Shown: positions 42,665 through 53,880, numbered from the stretch's first letter. The stretch is DNA of 64,000 nucleotides from Gymnopus androsaceus JB14 (GCA_009733575.1 ML769563.1:62001-126000), one strand, 5' to 3'. Translations and numbers: made by a program. Notes: generated by a model not told the origin, from the sequence alone.

Positions 42665-43117
42665 GTGGCAATGTGTCTACACAATGCTCTGAGCCCTATC
42701 ATCCTGATGTCTATTGCAAAAGCAAATTCTTCTCTCATCTGGCAGTATTTTGGCAACCAATATTTTGTCCAGCCTGGTACCATATCAGATCCCAAACTCA
42801 GCTTTGTCTCGAATATAAGGCCTCAGTATCTCAAGGATAAATTTTTGAGCCTTTGCTTACATCTTTCTACTCTTCTTTCAAACAAACACATTCACTCAAA
42901 AATGTCCTCTGAGCCTGCACATCCCTTTATCTCACTCAAGGACTACCCAGACCACAAGATCCAGCTCCAGAAGCAGGCTGACGCAATTGAGGTACTTGTA
43001 AAAGCTAAGTGCGCTCTCAACATCCATCACCCTACTTGTGAGCAGGCTCTTATCTACTTGGTATGTGGTTTCCCCAATATCCTGCAGAGTCTGGTGTGCT
43101 AAATAGCAATCACTCCT
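42665..43117 (+). pseudogene. Two-gene module copy A, gene 2, cut by an LTR
   Basis: Open frame whose second Met (MSSEPAHPFISLKDY, at 42901) aligns with copy B at about 55911. It shares the helical segment KQADAIEVLVKAKCALNIHH and CEQALIYL. Upstream sequence (SSLIWQYFGNQYFVQPG) is also conserved between copies, either as coding or leader. After the Leu codon comes GTATGT...GCAG, then the frame is lost. The gypsy LTR starts at 43124, removing the rest of the gene. Confidence 0.6.
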
Positions 43118-43123
43118 TAGCAC

Positions 43124-44943
43124 TGATGAGTTAGATTTGTGCTAGGTATGAAAACCAACTAAACAACAATCACCCCAATCAGATTTAATCCAAAAGGTTT
43201 AATTTAATGCAAGGAAGGAGATTGTCAAAGGTTCCCTTGACTACTAATTGATTCAAAGAGAAAAGCACTTAACAGTGGCACAGACAGTGCGAAATGAACA
43301 AGGTTTGTATTTGGAGGGAGCTTTTGGAAAGCCAACTAATGTACAACAATGCACTGAACTAATCAAGGGGGAAAGCAAACACCAAAGCATGGGTCAAGTA
43401 CGCCAACTCAACAAATGACTTTGCATATCCACAGTGAGATACCCAAGCATGGGTCAAGTACGCTGACTCAACAAATGACTTAGTGTATCTCGGGAGCCTT
43501 TATATCGCCGCGCAATGATACTCCAACTCTCAGGGAATCCTGCGAGTTACCTAACAAGCTTATACGACTGCCGCGCAAGTCACTTGAGTAGGCATTTTTA
43601 ACACACTTAGTGAAGAGCAGGTAAGGGTAGAATCTGCTGGTAATGCTAGGTAACACTCCGAGAAGCTTCCTCCCTAAAACTAGACCAAGCCGACACTTGG
43701 GTCCAAGACCTTCCTAATCAACAATGGGCTCGTTGAGGTGTGCATGTTAGGCTCCACCTGTGGTCCTAAGACTAATGTGACCTCTCTTCAAGATGAAAAC
43801 CAGGAATGCTTGACTTAATAGCCAGGAAGTAGAATGAATTGCCTCAGTATTATCAAGGTTACAAGAAGGCCACCCATTTCAAAGGTTGTAGAGGATGATG
43901 CAGATGCATTTGAGCATGTACAAATTACTACAGGTCCTAAGATAGAACTGCGTTTCACGTATCAAGTCTAACTTGTTATTCCGAGATAGAATAGCTACCC
44001 TTATATACTGAGCAAGATATAATAAATTGGAAAATGAGAGAAACTGAGCGAGATAGGATGAAACAGAGTAAGTAAAATAGAAAAAGATAAAATAATGTCA
44101 ACATATGTGTGTATACTATGGTTTTGCCTTGATGTTCCCCTGCCTCCTTTGTTTGTCTTCCTCGATTGGGTTGACTTTTGGGATTTTTGGTCCAAATCAA
44201 CTCGAGTCATTTGCCTTTTTACAAGGCTCGCCAGTTCCTTTAGCAGAACAGTCCTCGGAAGTATTTCTATGTTTTTCCTCACCAATGGGAGACTGGTTAT
44301 TATCCCTAGTTCCGCGGTCTCAAGTCTAGATGCATGGTAGCATATGGATCTCGGTAAAACGCTAAGGCTTGGATAGAAACACTCCTTGGTCCTTCCGTGC
44401 TCTAGAAGTAGCTACAGCAAGTGGGTCATGTGGCTGCATTAGATTGCCGCGGCAATCTGCCTGGGTGCTTTCCAATAAGCGTCAACTTTGAGGGCACCCA
44501 TTATGGTACTTCCTCATCTCGGTCCACCTTGCTTTGTTTAATAAACTTGAGTGTTGTGTAGACTCCTCGGTGAGCTGATCGCAGAAGCGATGCCTCATTT
44601 AAGACTCCAATCCCTTGGGTATATCCTTCAATGACCTAGCCTAGTATAACTGGTATGTAGGCTTGTTTATCTGCCTTGGTCAGCAACTTGTTATTCAACA
44701 AGCTTGCCTTGCTACATCACACCATGCATAGGACTTTGATCAAGGCACATTCACAAAGTTAAGTATGGTACCATTGCGTGTACCATTACTCTGCAACCTC
44801 TTGAGTAGAATAGGTCCTTGGTAGATTTTAACTATCAGCTTGGGCTCACTATAGTTCTCTTATTGACCATGTTTTGTTACAAACAGAACCTAAGATTATT
44901 GGTTCTGCGCAGTTCTAGCCTTAGCCAAAAAATCGGCGTATCA
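43124..44943 (-). repeat. Complete 1.82-kb gypsy LTR
   Basis: On the minus strand it runs TGATACGCCGATTTTTTG to CTAACTCATCA and is preceded (44944-44960) by the purine tract TTTAGTTTGGGGAAGA, so it is the 3' LTR of an element whose body lies to the right. It is colinear with 61834-63558 and partly with 48118-48738. It contains a 60-bp tandem duplication (43381-43500, CATGGGTCAAGTACGC units) that is single-copy in the 61.8-kb LTR. Confidence 0.85.
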
Positions 44944-45057
44944 TCTTCCCCAAACTAAAAATCTCAACTGTCCTTGGTTGAGGAACAAGTTGAAGCCATA
45001 TCTTGGCGAGGTAACCTGTACCTGGATCAAGTTGGGTAATTGATCAGCATTGACTGT
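44944..45057 (+). promoter_or_regulatory. Conserved CCCCAAACTAAAAATCTC motif (copy 3 of 5) and element 3' remnant
   Basis: TCTTCCCCAAACTAAAAATC next to the LTR. The next 110 bp match the inverse of about 61720-61833. Beyond 45057 the similarity ends and a TACTGTAT-rich repeat region begins. No gene follows this copy. Confidence 0.5.
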
Positions 45058-46030
45058 TTTATATGGTACTGCTATAACTAGAACGATATGGCTGTATTGG
45101 AGTAGTACTGATAACTCAGTGTGAGTATATGCATAGTATCATCAGGACTGGGTACTCTTGTACTATTACAACCAACTGTTCATGGATTTCGGAAAAATAC
45201 ACAATAGAAAACAACAGAAAAGATACCAAAACCTTGAGGATGAATTTACTCCAAACAATTACAAGTACCTGTATAACTGTAACTGTAAGCCATATTATAC
45301 AGTTATAGTGCAGATCCCTAGTGGCTGTTCCATAACCATATTTACATGGCAGTACCATAACTGTATTTATAATTTATAGTGTGTGACTCGGGTCAGGTTG
45401 GGTGCCCAAAACATCAACCCAACCTGGAGCCAAGGCTATACCCATACCTGGTTTGACAGGTATGGGTTTCTCATGGTTGGGTTAGGTTACAGTTTCTCCC
45501 AGACACCAGGAATCCCATATAGAAATACAAACCAATAATGACATCATAACCAAAAAGAACTCGAATTTTTTGTGATATGACATCATAATTGAGGGTTCAG
45601 GTATTCTTGTATCAAAAAAAACAGTACAGTACTACAAATTTACTAAGGTCAAGTACAGCTATGAGATCAATACGCAAAAAATATTCTTGACCCTGGATGG
45701 ATCCAGGTGAGTCTCGGGTCTGCAGAGCTGGACCCAACCCAACCCAGCACAGCCACCTGACCCGGAAACCAGCTCACCCAGCATACCTGGGCCACACACT
45801 AATAATTTATATGGTAATGTTTTAACCATACTCATACAGTGCCAGCATGACCATATTTTATAGTGCCACTGTAATCATACTGGTGCCACTGTAAATATAG
45901 TGCCACTTTAACCATATTCATACAATGCCACCATGACCATATTTTATAGTGCCACTATGACCATATTTTACAGTGCCACTCTAATCATATCTATAGAATG
46001 TCATCATAACCATATTTGGTATGGTGTATA
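45058..46030. repeat. Degenerate minisatellite of AACCATATTTTATAGTGCCAC units
   Basis: Short units of roughly 24-28 bp (CATATTTTATAGTGCCACTN and variants) are recognisable at about 45830-46020 and, more loosely, at 45060-45376. The hAT MITE at 45377-45801 is inserted within the array. Confidence 0.6.
45377..45801. mobile_element. 425-bp hAT-type MITE with 8-bp TSD
   Basis: Ends TAGTGTGTGACTCGGGT and inverse TAGTGTGTGGCCCAGGT. ATAATTTA duplicates flank it at 45369-45376 and 45802-45809. It shares termini and CCCAACC/GGGTTGGG-rich sub-terminal blocks with the 746-bp element at 37136, and differs in the core. Confidence 0.95.
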
Positions 46031-46059
46031 TCCCTACCCCTGCTGCTGTTTTATGAGAA

Positions 46060-46480
46060 ATTTCTGATTTTTTTGTGATTATTATCCATTATTGGGTTTT
46101 TTTTGCAAAAGATCCAGGGTCATGTGATTCTGATACATCCCTGAATATTTTCCACATTTTTTACAATTTTTCCAGGATTTTTCCGGGATTTATGAGGCTT
46201 AATTTTCGATTTTTCCGCAAAATAGCCCCTGTGGGCGCTAAAATCAAGTCCCAAATCATGTGACAAAAATTAAAGTCGGTACAGGGTGCATTCCCACTGC
46301 CTGAATATTTTCAGTATTTTTCATGATTTTTTCAGTATTTATCAAGCCTAATCACCGACATTTTTTCCAAAATAAGCGCCGGAGGGCGGGAAATAAGCGC
46401 CGGTGAGTGCACTATGCTATAGGTGCCAGTGGGCGGGCATCGGGCTAGGTGTATCACCTTATCACAATCTTTTTAAAAAC
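46060..46480. repeat. AAAATAAGCGCC repeat array (related to 10681-11300)
   Basis: Two to three diverged units with TTTTTCC(A/G)CAAAATA(A/G)(C/G)C(G/C)CC and TATTTTCAGTATTTTTCATG blocks spaced about 150 bp apart. It abuts the truncated gag at 46664 in the same way that the 10.7-kb array abuts a truncated gypsy pol. Confidence 0.6.
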
Positions 46481-46663
46481 TTATGGATAAACAGTATTTG
46501 ATGGTCTCTGCCATTTTGGGAGGGTGCCAAAGGTGCCATGGGTTGCCGAATAAGCGCCCTGGGTGCCAGGCCGGATTTTAGCAGCTGCCCGGCCATATTC
46601 CCGGGGCTCCAGAAGTTATCGTAGCTCTTTACAAAAGCTCTATGAAGTCTTATCAATATGTTT

Positions 46664-47896
46664 TTAAAAAGCCTTACTGCATACTGTGGCTGCCAGAGAT
46701 TGCTCGATCGTGGAGAGCTTTTGATCATGGTGTTTTATTTCCACGTCGTGACGATCCTTTGAAAGAGAGACTTTCCTCCCCCATTCATTGTCAGGTTCTC
46801 CTTTAACCTTTGCATTCCCTGTGACTACATCAGGGTTGTACACCATGGCCACAACAGCAGGTTCGCTTGTCAAGATCAATGACGTAGAATAACCCTTCCA
46901 CAATCTTGCTTGTTTCTCTGCAGATTCAATGATTTCCTTCAAAGTGAAAGGATCATCTTCTCTTCGATCAACTTTATTCTTTGGATCTACTTCAGCTTTG
47001 TTGAGAATAGTATTCACGAAGGAACCATCGAACGCCGTGAGGAACCATTGTACTGCCTCGTTATTCGAGAGTACAGGCTGCGGTCCACTCATGAGTTTAT
47101 TTGCTTCAATACTAAAAGCCCTAATGAACTTCTGGAACTTCTGTAACTCGTTCCTATATATGATTCCAACACTCTTTACTAACTTCTCAATTCTCTGTTT
47201 CAATCCTATTTCTTCACTCGCGGTCTCAGGGTAGCCTTTCTTCAACATTTGTTGGAAGTCTTCCCATGTAGTCGTTGCACTAGTCACGATGGGATTGTCC
47301 TTCCATCCGAGCTGTGTCGCATACGACATCCAGCTCACAGCAAGGAACTTCTTAGCAGTATCCTCCGTGATTTTATTCAACGCAAAGAGTGCTTCGCAAG
47401 TGGCTAGCCATGCCAACAAATTCTCGGGCTTATCACCATTGAACTCGGGCGGGGCCTTTTTATGAATGCTCAGGAGCTTGTCATTTTGAAGTTCAAGCAC
47501 GGCTCCTGGCGTGAGCTGAACTTTAATGTTACTGATTGTCGTAGGTATAGACATTCTTGTAGCTTGTGGGGTTTGAGTTTGTCTTTGTGGGACTTGCTCG
47601 GTGGGTCTTGTCTCGATGATAGGTGTCTGAAACTCTTCGTCGTCTGACGATTCGTCTGATAATCTATTCCGAGATGAATTCCCTTTTGGTGAATGCGGGG
47701 CTCGACTCGTAGATGATTCTGCTCGGCTAGCAAGAACTTCCTCTATAGTCACTAAGGATGGGCTGTTACGCTCTTCCTCGGGTACAGGTGAAGGTCTAGT
47801 TGACAGCAAAGTTCTAGTTGAACGAGGAGCTCGCAGTGCTACTCTCGCTGTAGTTCTGTCCTCGGGCATCTGCGGATAGGGTGGCTGTGGGTACAA
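46664..47896 (-). pseudogene. Ty3/gypsy Gag, 3'-truncated
   Basis: 410-codon frame. A Pro/Ser/Arg-rich N-terminus (residues 1-120, including PKGNSSRNRLSDESSDDEEF) is followed by a retrotransposon Gag (capsid-like) domain: LLSIHKKAPPEFNGDKPENL, AVSWMSYATQLGWKDNP, TTTWEDFQQMLKKGYPE, GLKQRIEKLVKSVG and FQKFIRAFSIEANKLMSG. It would form the particle shell. The C-terminal zinc knuckle and all of pol are missing; sequence ends at about 46664 near an AAATAAGCGCC-type repeat. A primer site and LTR lie 200 bp upstream, so this is the 5' end of an element of the long-LTR family. Confidence 0.85.
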
Positions 47897-48094
47897 AGGT
47901 ACCTTTGGCTTCCTTTTCAGTAGCGCGTCGGGATTTTCTATCGGCGGTAGTGGCTGTTCGCTGGAGTTACGTGTACTTCTACCAGCTGGTGGATTATGCG
48001 ATGAGCCAGAAATTTTGACTGCAACGGCGAATCCTTTTTAGCGCACTGACTGATCAACAGTTACTTGTGCTTAATAATTTTTCAATCAAAAGTA

Positions 48095-48117
48095 GCTCCC
48101 TCGTGGTGGGCTCCAGA
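48095..48117 (-). promoter_or_regulatory. Gypsy primer-binding site
   Basis: On the minus strand TGGAGCCCACCACGAGGG follows the LTR end CTCATCA after two bases and starts with TGG, the complement of a tRNA CCA end. The cognate tRNA was not determined. Confidence 0.55.
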
Positions 48118-48738
48118 TGATGAGTTAGATTTGTGCTAGGTATGAAAACCAACCAAACAACAATCACCCCAATCAGATACAATCCAAAAGGTTTAATTTA
48201 ATGTGAGGAAGGAGGTTGTCGAAGGTTCCCTCAACTACTAATTGATTTGAAGAGAAAAGCCCTTGACAGTTGACACAGATAGTGCGCAATGAACAAGGTT
48301 TTATATTTGGAGGGAGGTTTTGAAAAGCCAACTAACATACGACGATGCGCTGAACTAATCGAGGGGAAAGCAAACACCAAAGCATGGGTCAAGTACGCCG
48401 ACTCAACAAACAACTTTGCGTATCCGTGGTGAAACACCAAAGCACAGGTCAAGTACACCAACTCAACAAACAACTTTGTGTATCTCGGGAGCCTTTACAT
48501 TGCCGCACAATGATACTCCAACTCTCAGGGATTCCCGCATTTTTAACACACTCAGCAAAGAGCGGGCAAGGGGTAGAATCTGTTGGATAAAGCTAGGTAA
48601 CACTCCAAGAAGCTTCCTCCCTAAAACTAGACCAAGCCGACACTTGGGTCCAAGACCTTTCCTAATCAACAATGGGCTCGTCAAGGTGTGCACGTTAGGC
48701 TCCACCTGCAGTCCTAAGACTGATGTGACCTCTCTTTG
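48118..48738 (-). repeat. Partial gypsy LTR (U5-side portion)
   Basis: Matches the first 620 bp of the 43124-44943 LTR, then diverges after GTGACCTCTCTTTGAG. It is the 5' LTR of the gag-bearing fragment, missing its U3 part. It retains the 60-bp tandem duplication (48378-48490). Confidence 0.85.
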
Positions 48739-48885
48739 AGGAATGCTCACCTGTAGCAGCTACCTGATCACATCAACCTTAAGGAATTGCCCTTACTGTG
48801 ATATCATCAGCAAGGGTAGTTCCACAAAGGCCCAGATATCAAGCAACGAGCAAATCCCTTGAGCAATTACTCAAGGAGACCATCT
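48739..48885. other. Unassigned spacer
   Basis: No supported gene or repeat. Confidence 0.4.
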
Positions 48886-49135
48886 GGTATATTTATCAAC
48901 ACTGATAAGCGGATACCACAATTTAATCATTATCAATTACTGTCCTCCGTGATGATACGGATGGGCCGGATGCCTTACGGATCTGGCCCGGGACCGCGCC
49001 TGATCTGAGTAAAATATTGACAACGTGAAGGCTCGAACCCTCAACAATTCCAATATTCATCTCGTGATATATTGCTGGAAACGGGACGTGTTAACATCTA
49101 TACCATTTGACCAATACATGTGCTAGAGTCTAATT
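48886..49135 (-). mobile_element. SINE-like element with tRNA-type promoter boxes
   Basis: On the minus strand, TTGGTCAAATGGTATAGATG (A-box-like, about 49115) and GGGTTCGAGCC (B box, about 49030) are followed by a G+C-rich body (CGGTCCCGGGCCAGATCCG) and an A+T-rich tail with TAATTGATAATGATT. The same order occurs on the plus strand at 53597. RNA polymerase III transcription is inferred. Confidence 0.55.
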
Positions 49136-49266
49136 AGGTTATACCCCCTACCTCATCAACAGCAATAAACCATGCTGAAAAGCAATAACAATGAATGGGA
49201 TACCAAAAAGGTTGAAAATCAAAAGGAATGACCATCCAGCCATCTCAGAATGAAACAAATAGCAAA

Positions 49267-50145
49267 TTAAGGGGAAGCAATGAAAATATGTAGCAGGACA
49301 CTCTGAGAGCGTGAATCGACAAAAACCATTGCATGTACAAGCGTTCCGTGCCTAATTAGACCCCGAAAACGTAGTAGACGTCCTTCCTCAACCGCTGTAC
49401 TTTGCGTACCATGACAACGCTTAGCTGCGTTGATGGACGTGTCCGTGTCACCAAGTTCGCTTCGACCTCTCCTCTTGTTCCTCGGCTCAATGGCCTCCAT
49501 CTCTACATCCCGAGTGGATCGATACGAGAGACAGCCTCGGAATCAATGCTCATCTCATGGGACATCTGAACTGCAGGAGGGGAGGGAATGCGTTGTCCAG
49601 GAGAAGGTGCTGGATTACAAGGTGGAGATGCAGTGAAAATACTATTGTATCTTCCGGAGGAGTCGATTTGTTGGAAGAGATGGAACGCAATGGAATGCGA
49701 GAAGACCTGCGAGGTGGAGACGGCGCAAAAAAAACTCCGATAACCTGCCAGTAGTAGGAGTGTTGGATGCTGGTGATTGTCCCCTCGTCGTAATGGGCAC
49801 GGGTTTCGGTTGCGTTGAAGATAACATGGTAGGAGGGGAAGGGTCTTGTCGAGTAGCTAGTGGTGTAGGAATGGGAATAGGAGTAGGCACTTCCTGCGAA
49901 GATGTAGCCTAAGGAGCTACAGGAGCCGGAATGGAGGCTGTCTGCTCCTTCGATTGTGAATTATCCGTAGCGGTGGAATTGTTCGCTACTGAAGGTATGC
50001 TGCATCTTCTCGACCTCCCTCTTGAGCTTACCAAAAGCACGAAAGTTCTTGGTAACGTCGATACCAGTCTAGACGGAAAAATGAGAAACGCTGATAGCGT
50101 GACAACATTGAAGCACGTACAGGCTGGAACAGTGATGACATAGGC
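49267..50145 (-). CDS. Unrecognised intron-bearing gene fragment, Ser/Thr/Pro-rich
   Basis: The minus strand carries a basic helical piece (FGKLKREVEKMQHTFSSEQF, about 50040-49980), a Pro/Thr-rich disordered segment (PTPIPIPTPLATRQDPSPPT, about 49885) and a C-terminal piece (EAIEPRNKRRGRSELGDTDT, about 49498) ending at 49267 or at an intron. The frames differ between pieces, compatible with introns. The Lys/Arg-rich NKRRGR could be a nuclear signal. No family recognised; it could be a genuine host gene. Confidence 0.3.
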
Positions 50146-50838
50146 GACCTTTCCACCAGGGTAAGCATCGGCAGTGAGAGGATTTGCGGCTAGATGACAT
50201 ACAGCTGCACAGTGTGTAACACGCTAAAACCGAATGTAAGAGAGAAAGTGTCTCAAAGATTGAAAATTCACCAAGGACCAAGCCGATCAAGCTGGTCATG
50301 AATAAACATAGCGGGTTGTCCACTGTACAAGCCACAGAGCAGTTATCAGTTGAAGCGTTGAGATTTTGCTTCGGCTGATGTTGTTTGCTGGAAGATGTCG
50401 AATTCAATTAACGCAGAGCCAACAGAGGATGCATCCGTGGCTGCAGAAGTAATTGTCAATATAACAATTGTCACGGTGCCAATTCACGAACTGTTTGACC
50501 AATAGCCTCGGGAGATACATCAATGAATGTGATGGCAGGATCAGTGAGGGTGTTGTCGGCGCTGGCACTGTTAACGAGGTCGGGCTGCCAGGGGGTCATT
50601 GTCGGAGGTGATGAAGATGATGACGGGACCATTGACAGTGTTGGGACCACAAGTTTATTAAAGGAAAATAACTGCGTTGCGGTGAGAAAAAGTGTGCTCA
50701 CGTTCAGGTCAACAAACAAGTGCTGAAGCCGAGAAGACGAGGATGGCGGTGAATAGCAAGCCTACCAGTAGTGTCTTGGTGAGTGATAGAGAATTGATTA
50801 GCAAGGATTCCAAGTTACAAGGAATGAGTGAAACTCAC
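50146..50838 (-). other. Uncertain coding region downstream of the p24-like exon
   Basis: Minus-strand open pieces (for example PPTMTPWQPDLVNSASADNT and DASSVGSALIEFDIFQQTTS, about 50640 and 50420) have plausible protein composition but no recognised family. They could be later exons of an unrelated gene. They do not resemble the missing C-terminal half of a p24 protein. Confidence 0.25.
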
Positions 50839-51139
50839 CGAATTCCTTTGCCGCAAGACGTGTCTCTCCATTAATATTCTTTTTACTCAAATACACAGTC
50901 TTCTGTGGACTCGAATCCACAATCTCTATATCCACCTTCTGCGCTTCACCCGGACCAACATTCGCTGTTACAATGACAAGAGCGTTATTGTGGATTGGGT
51001 TCCATATACATTTCTGGATTGGGTAGCGGTAGGCTTGGAGGCTGAATTTTATAGCGGGGGTGCTTCCGGTGAAAAGAGTTAGGACAGTGAAGAGAATAGG
51101 AAGTGGGCTTAGTTGAGAGAGAAAGTGGTCGAGAGACAT
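50839..51139 (-). pseudogene. ERV25-like p24/emp24 family protein, N-terminal half only
   Basis: From ATG 51139: a hydrophobic signal sequence (LPILFTVLTLFTGSTPA, about residues 13-29), then the GOLD-domain start IKFSLQAYRYPIQKCIWNP, ALVIVTANVGPGEAQKVDIE, SSPQKTVYLSKKNINGETRL. p24 proteins are cargo adaptors cycling between ER and Golgi in COPI/COPII vesicles. A good donor GTGAGT is at 50838, but the next exon of the family (DVGVCF motif, coiled coil and transmembrane tail) is not found downstream. Either the gene is truncated or this is a processed/duplicated fragment. Fungal members are about 210 residues; only 100 are present. Confidence 0.75.
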
Positions 51140-51625
51140 GAAAGAAAGCAAAAAGGCAGCGTGAGAACGCGTTGAACGACGGGCGCTTTGTTGACGATCG
51201 TCGTTCAGCACGGCTTACTGAGTATGAAGATGGTTTTGGATAAGTCTCGGACCCACCGGATATTGTTATTAGGGATATATCGCAGATTATGTATGAAAAA
51301 TGCATCAAAATTCAAGCAAAATACAATTACATTGCAGAGGTATGTATCACAACTGCAGTTTGCCGTGTATAACAGCGAGCTCGGCAATGAAAAAATTGAG
51401 ATATTGGTTTCAACATTTCGGAATGGGATATTGAGTACTATATACACACAAAAAGTGAAATTGAAGCTGTTCAGATGAGTTAAGCTAGCTCGACATGGTT
51501 TTACTTACTTTCAAGTAAAGGTTAGTTTACCAAAGGCATGTTGAACAGTGTCAAGAATTATACCATCCCTCAGTAAATGAGATTCTGGCATACGATGTAC
51601 TTACAGTGTATTACACCCAGTAAAC
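51140..51625. other. No recognised gene
   Basis: Between the p24-like exon (minus) and the TATA-containing segment (plus). Small frames only. Confidence 0.4.
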
Positions 51626-51680
51626 ATTGAAATCTAGTATATAAAGGCCCCAGAGCGTTGTTAATTGAGCAGACAAGCAC
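51626..51680 (+). promoter_or_regulatory. Possible TATA promoter
   Basis: AGTATATAAAGGCCCC at about 51638 resembles a TATA box. It is located about 45 bp before the first Met of the plus-strand exon set at 51684. Confidence 0.3.
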
Positions 51681-51683
51681 GCC

Positions 51684-52470
51684 GTGGTGATATTCAACTC
51701 AAGCATTGGGGGCCCCCTACCAAATCGGTGCTCACGTCGCGTGAATCTCTGTTTTATAGATATAAAATACTCATATACACACATATTAAAGCGATCCTGG
51801 AGAATCCGGATGATATCTGGTATCATCTCACTCTTTGAGACCGTCGTTTTGAACGACGAGCTCGAAAGAAGGGCGCCCACGGACCGCGTTTCCGGACGTG
51901 ATTCGTTAGTGTTCAACTTTGCTCTCGACGTTCATTCTCTGCCAGAATTATATCTCTCAAATCTCTTCAGGCCCATGGTACGTTTTTTTTATTCTGGGTA
52001 ATTAACGTGTATGATTGCAGTCAGCAGTTAGTCTTGCCAGCGAACATGAAGGTGAGCTTTAATTGTATCTTTTATTAAGTTTCTTTCTAATATTTCCTAC
52101 ATGCTGGTCTGCAACCGCAATACTCTAATTCCATACCACTCCATGCTCCTCAAAGTGAATCTAGAGCTCGACCACGTCCTCCACTTGCCCCACTTTCTCC
52201 ACGAATGGCACCGATGTCACCGATTCAGACATATAGACCCAGCCTGGCAAACCGTCGGGACATATTGGAAGTCTTTTTCGACCGTGACGTCTTCAACATT
52301 CCTGAGGACGAAAACGATGAAGAGTACGAGCTCTCAGGACTCTTACCATCGCAACTACCATTACCGACCAGACCGCCGTGGCAATGTTCGCGAGACCCAC
52401 TCTAATACCGAAGAAGAGCAGTACAAGGTCGAGTATCCAACTCTTCCCTCTCACTAGAAACATAATCAAA
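51684..52470 (+). CDS. Unrecognised plus-strand gene with short introns
   Basis: Exon pieces: MRMISGIISLFETVVLNDEL...FNFALDVHSLPELYLSNLF (to 51977), an intron GTACGT...GATTGCAG (51978-52020), a 31-nt exon with SAVSLASEHE, then a donor GTGAGC at about 52052. A later Pro-rich frame reads SRARPRPPLAPLSPRMAPMS, then NRRDILEVFFDRDVFNIPED and an acidic stretch. The Pro-rich-plus-acidic layout could be a gag-like N-terminus or a regulatory protein. No family assigned. Confidence 0.3.
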
Positions 52471-52619
52471 CCCAGTACCATCAGTACCAATATCAAAAGC
52501 AGCAGCAGCTCCTTCCTCCATCGTATACTACTCACCAACCGACCTACTCTCACTCTCCAGGCCTCACTCATCCTACTACTGCCCGCCGGACGGTGGTCAT
52601 TCATTTGATTTTGGAGCAT

Positions 52620-53190
52620 GAATGAACCTGAATTTTTCAGCGATGGAAGAATACGAGCGAGCACCTTGCCTCCCAAGGCCAGAGGTGTGCGTCGGGCTGT
52701 TGATGTTGATAAGAAAGAGGATCGTGATGTGACGACAATCTTTAGGACATTAGTTCACTCAGGATCTCAGCCTGGCTAGACCAACCTGTTGTTTGCGCGC
52801 ATGTCTTCTTGGATAGAAAGGGCAAAATGAGTCACGCTTTCGTCGAGGTGGAGAATGAAACTATAGCTGGGAAATCGAGTCAACTGGTCTTTGCAGGAGC
52901 AGTGTTCTTGGGGATGGAAAGAGGGCAAGAGGCGTTACGGCTACGAGGAGCTTGGAAGGAGAGCTCATGGCGGCTGCGGTACGCTCAAAATAGCAGTTGA
53001 TGACTTCGATTCGACTAAAATGTCTCCGTATAGCTCTTCCCTTTATAGCTTGGCTGTTTCGATCTATCTAAGCCCTCTCTCGCAGGAGTCGATAATGACA
53101 GTGACGTTACTGCCTTGGAGAGTGGACTGATGACCGAGAGCGACGTTACCTCTTTTATATCTCATTCGTTCGCCAGATGTAAGGATTCCA
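52620..53190 (+). CDS. Unrecognised plus-strand open segments
   Basis: Pieces reading MNEPEFFSDGRIRASTLPPK, MSSWIERAKMSHAFVEVENE and SGLMTESDVTSFISHSFARC are in plausible order but separated by a stop (TAG at about 52778) and frame changes. They may be exons of one decayed gene. No domain recognised. Confidence 0.25.
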
Positions 53191-53596
53191 TGCCTTTCCT
53201 CATATCTTTTATTTGAACTGATGATCCATATGCGCCGTAGGCCCATTTCCTCAAAGTTCCTTTGCTGCCCTTCCATTCCCTTATCAGTATTTTTGCCAAA
53301 TTCCCCGCTGATATTGATTTGGAAGTCTTTTGGACCAGTTTCCTTCGTGACCTGCTGTTTGATGCTGTGTTTGGTAATGATGTTTGCTGCATTCTTATTC
53401 GATGCTGCATGCTCACCATCTTCATATTTAGCTGCTATTCAAGTCCTGGTTGCGCTCATTGACCAAAGGAAGAATGAAGAAATGGTGATGATGAGGGTGA
53501 GGACCTCAGTTTGGCATAGGGAATGTATTGCGTGGATAGATTATTGGGGCTCAAAACTTGGGCATATGGGCTGATTAGTATACTAATATAATATCT
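53191..53596. other. No recognisable feature
   Basis: Overlapping chance frames; no repeat detected. Confidence 0.4.
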
Positions 53597-53880
53597 AATC
53601 CCTTGGTGAAGTGGTTTAACTAGTCAAATTTGGTGCCAAAGTTGCTTCATTGCTGGTGGTCCTGTGTTCGATCCTTGGTCTGACCTCTAGACGATGTTTT
53701 TACTGGACCCAGGCCGTCCGTATGGGTGGCCGGGCCCAGTATTCTCAATATCGGTGGTTCAGGCCAGGTTGTCCAAATTGGGAATTGATTACTTTAATCA
53801 ATATCTACTGCCGGTAGATTATGAGCAGAGTAATCATTAATTGATGATGTTGGGCAATTGTCCAACAGGAATTAATCACC
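53597..53880 (+). mobile_element. SINE-like element with tRNA-type promoter boxes
   Basis: TTGGTGAAGTGGTTTAACTA (A-box-like, 53602) and GTGTTCGATCC (B-box-like, about 53662) are followed by a G+C-rich body with CCAGGCCGTCCGTATGGGTG and a tail containing TAATCATTAATTGATGATG. The order and several blocks match the minus-strand element at 48886-49135, supporting a shared family. Confidence 0.55.

Noticed and set aside
44001..44340. Open frames in the gypsy LTR, also present at 62337-62760
   Set aside because: They are conserved only as part of the LTR copies, in both strands, with no start context or domain.
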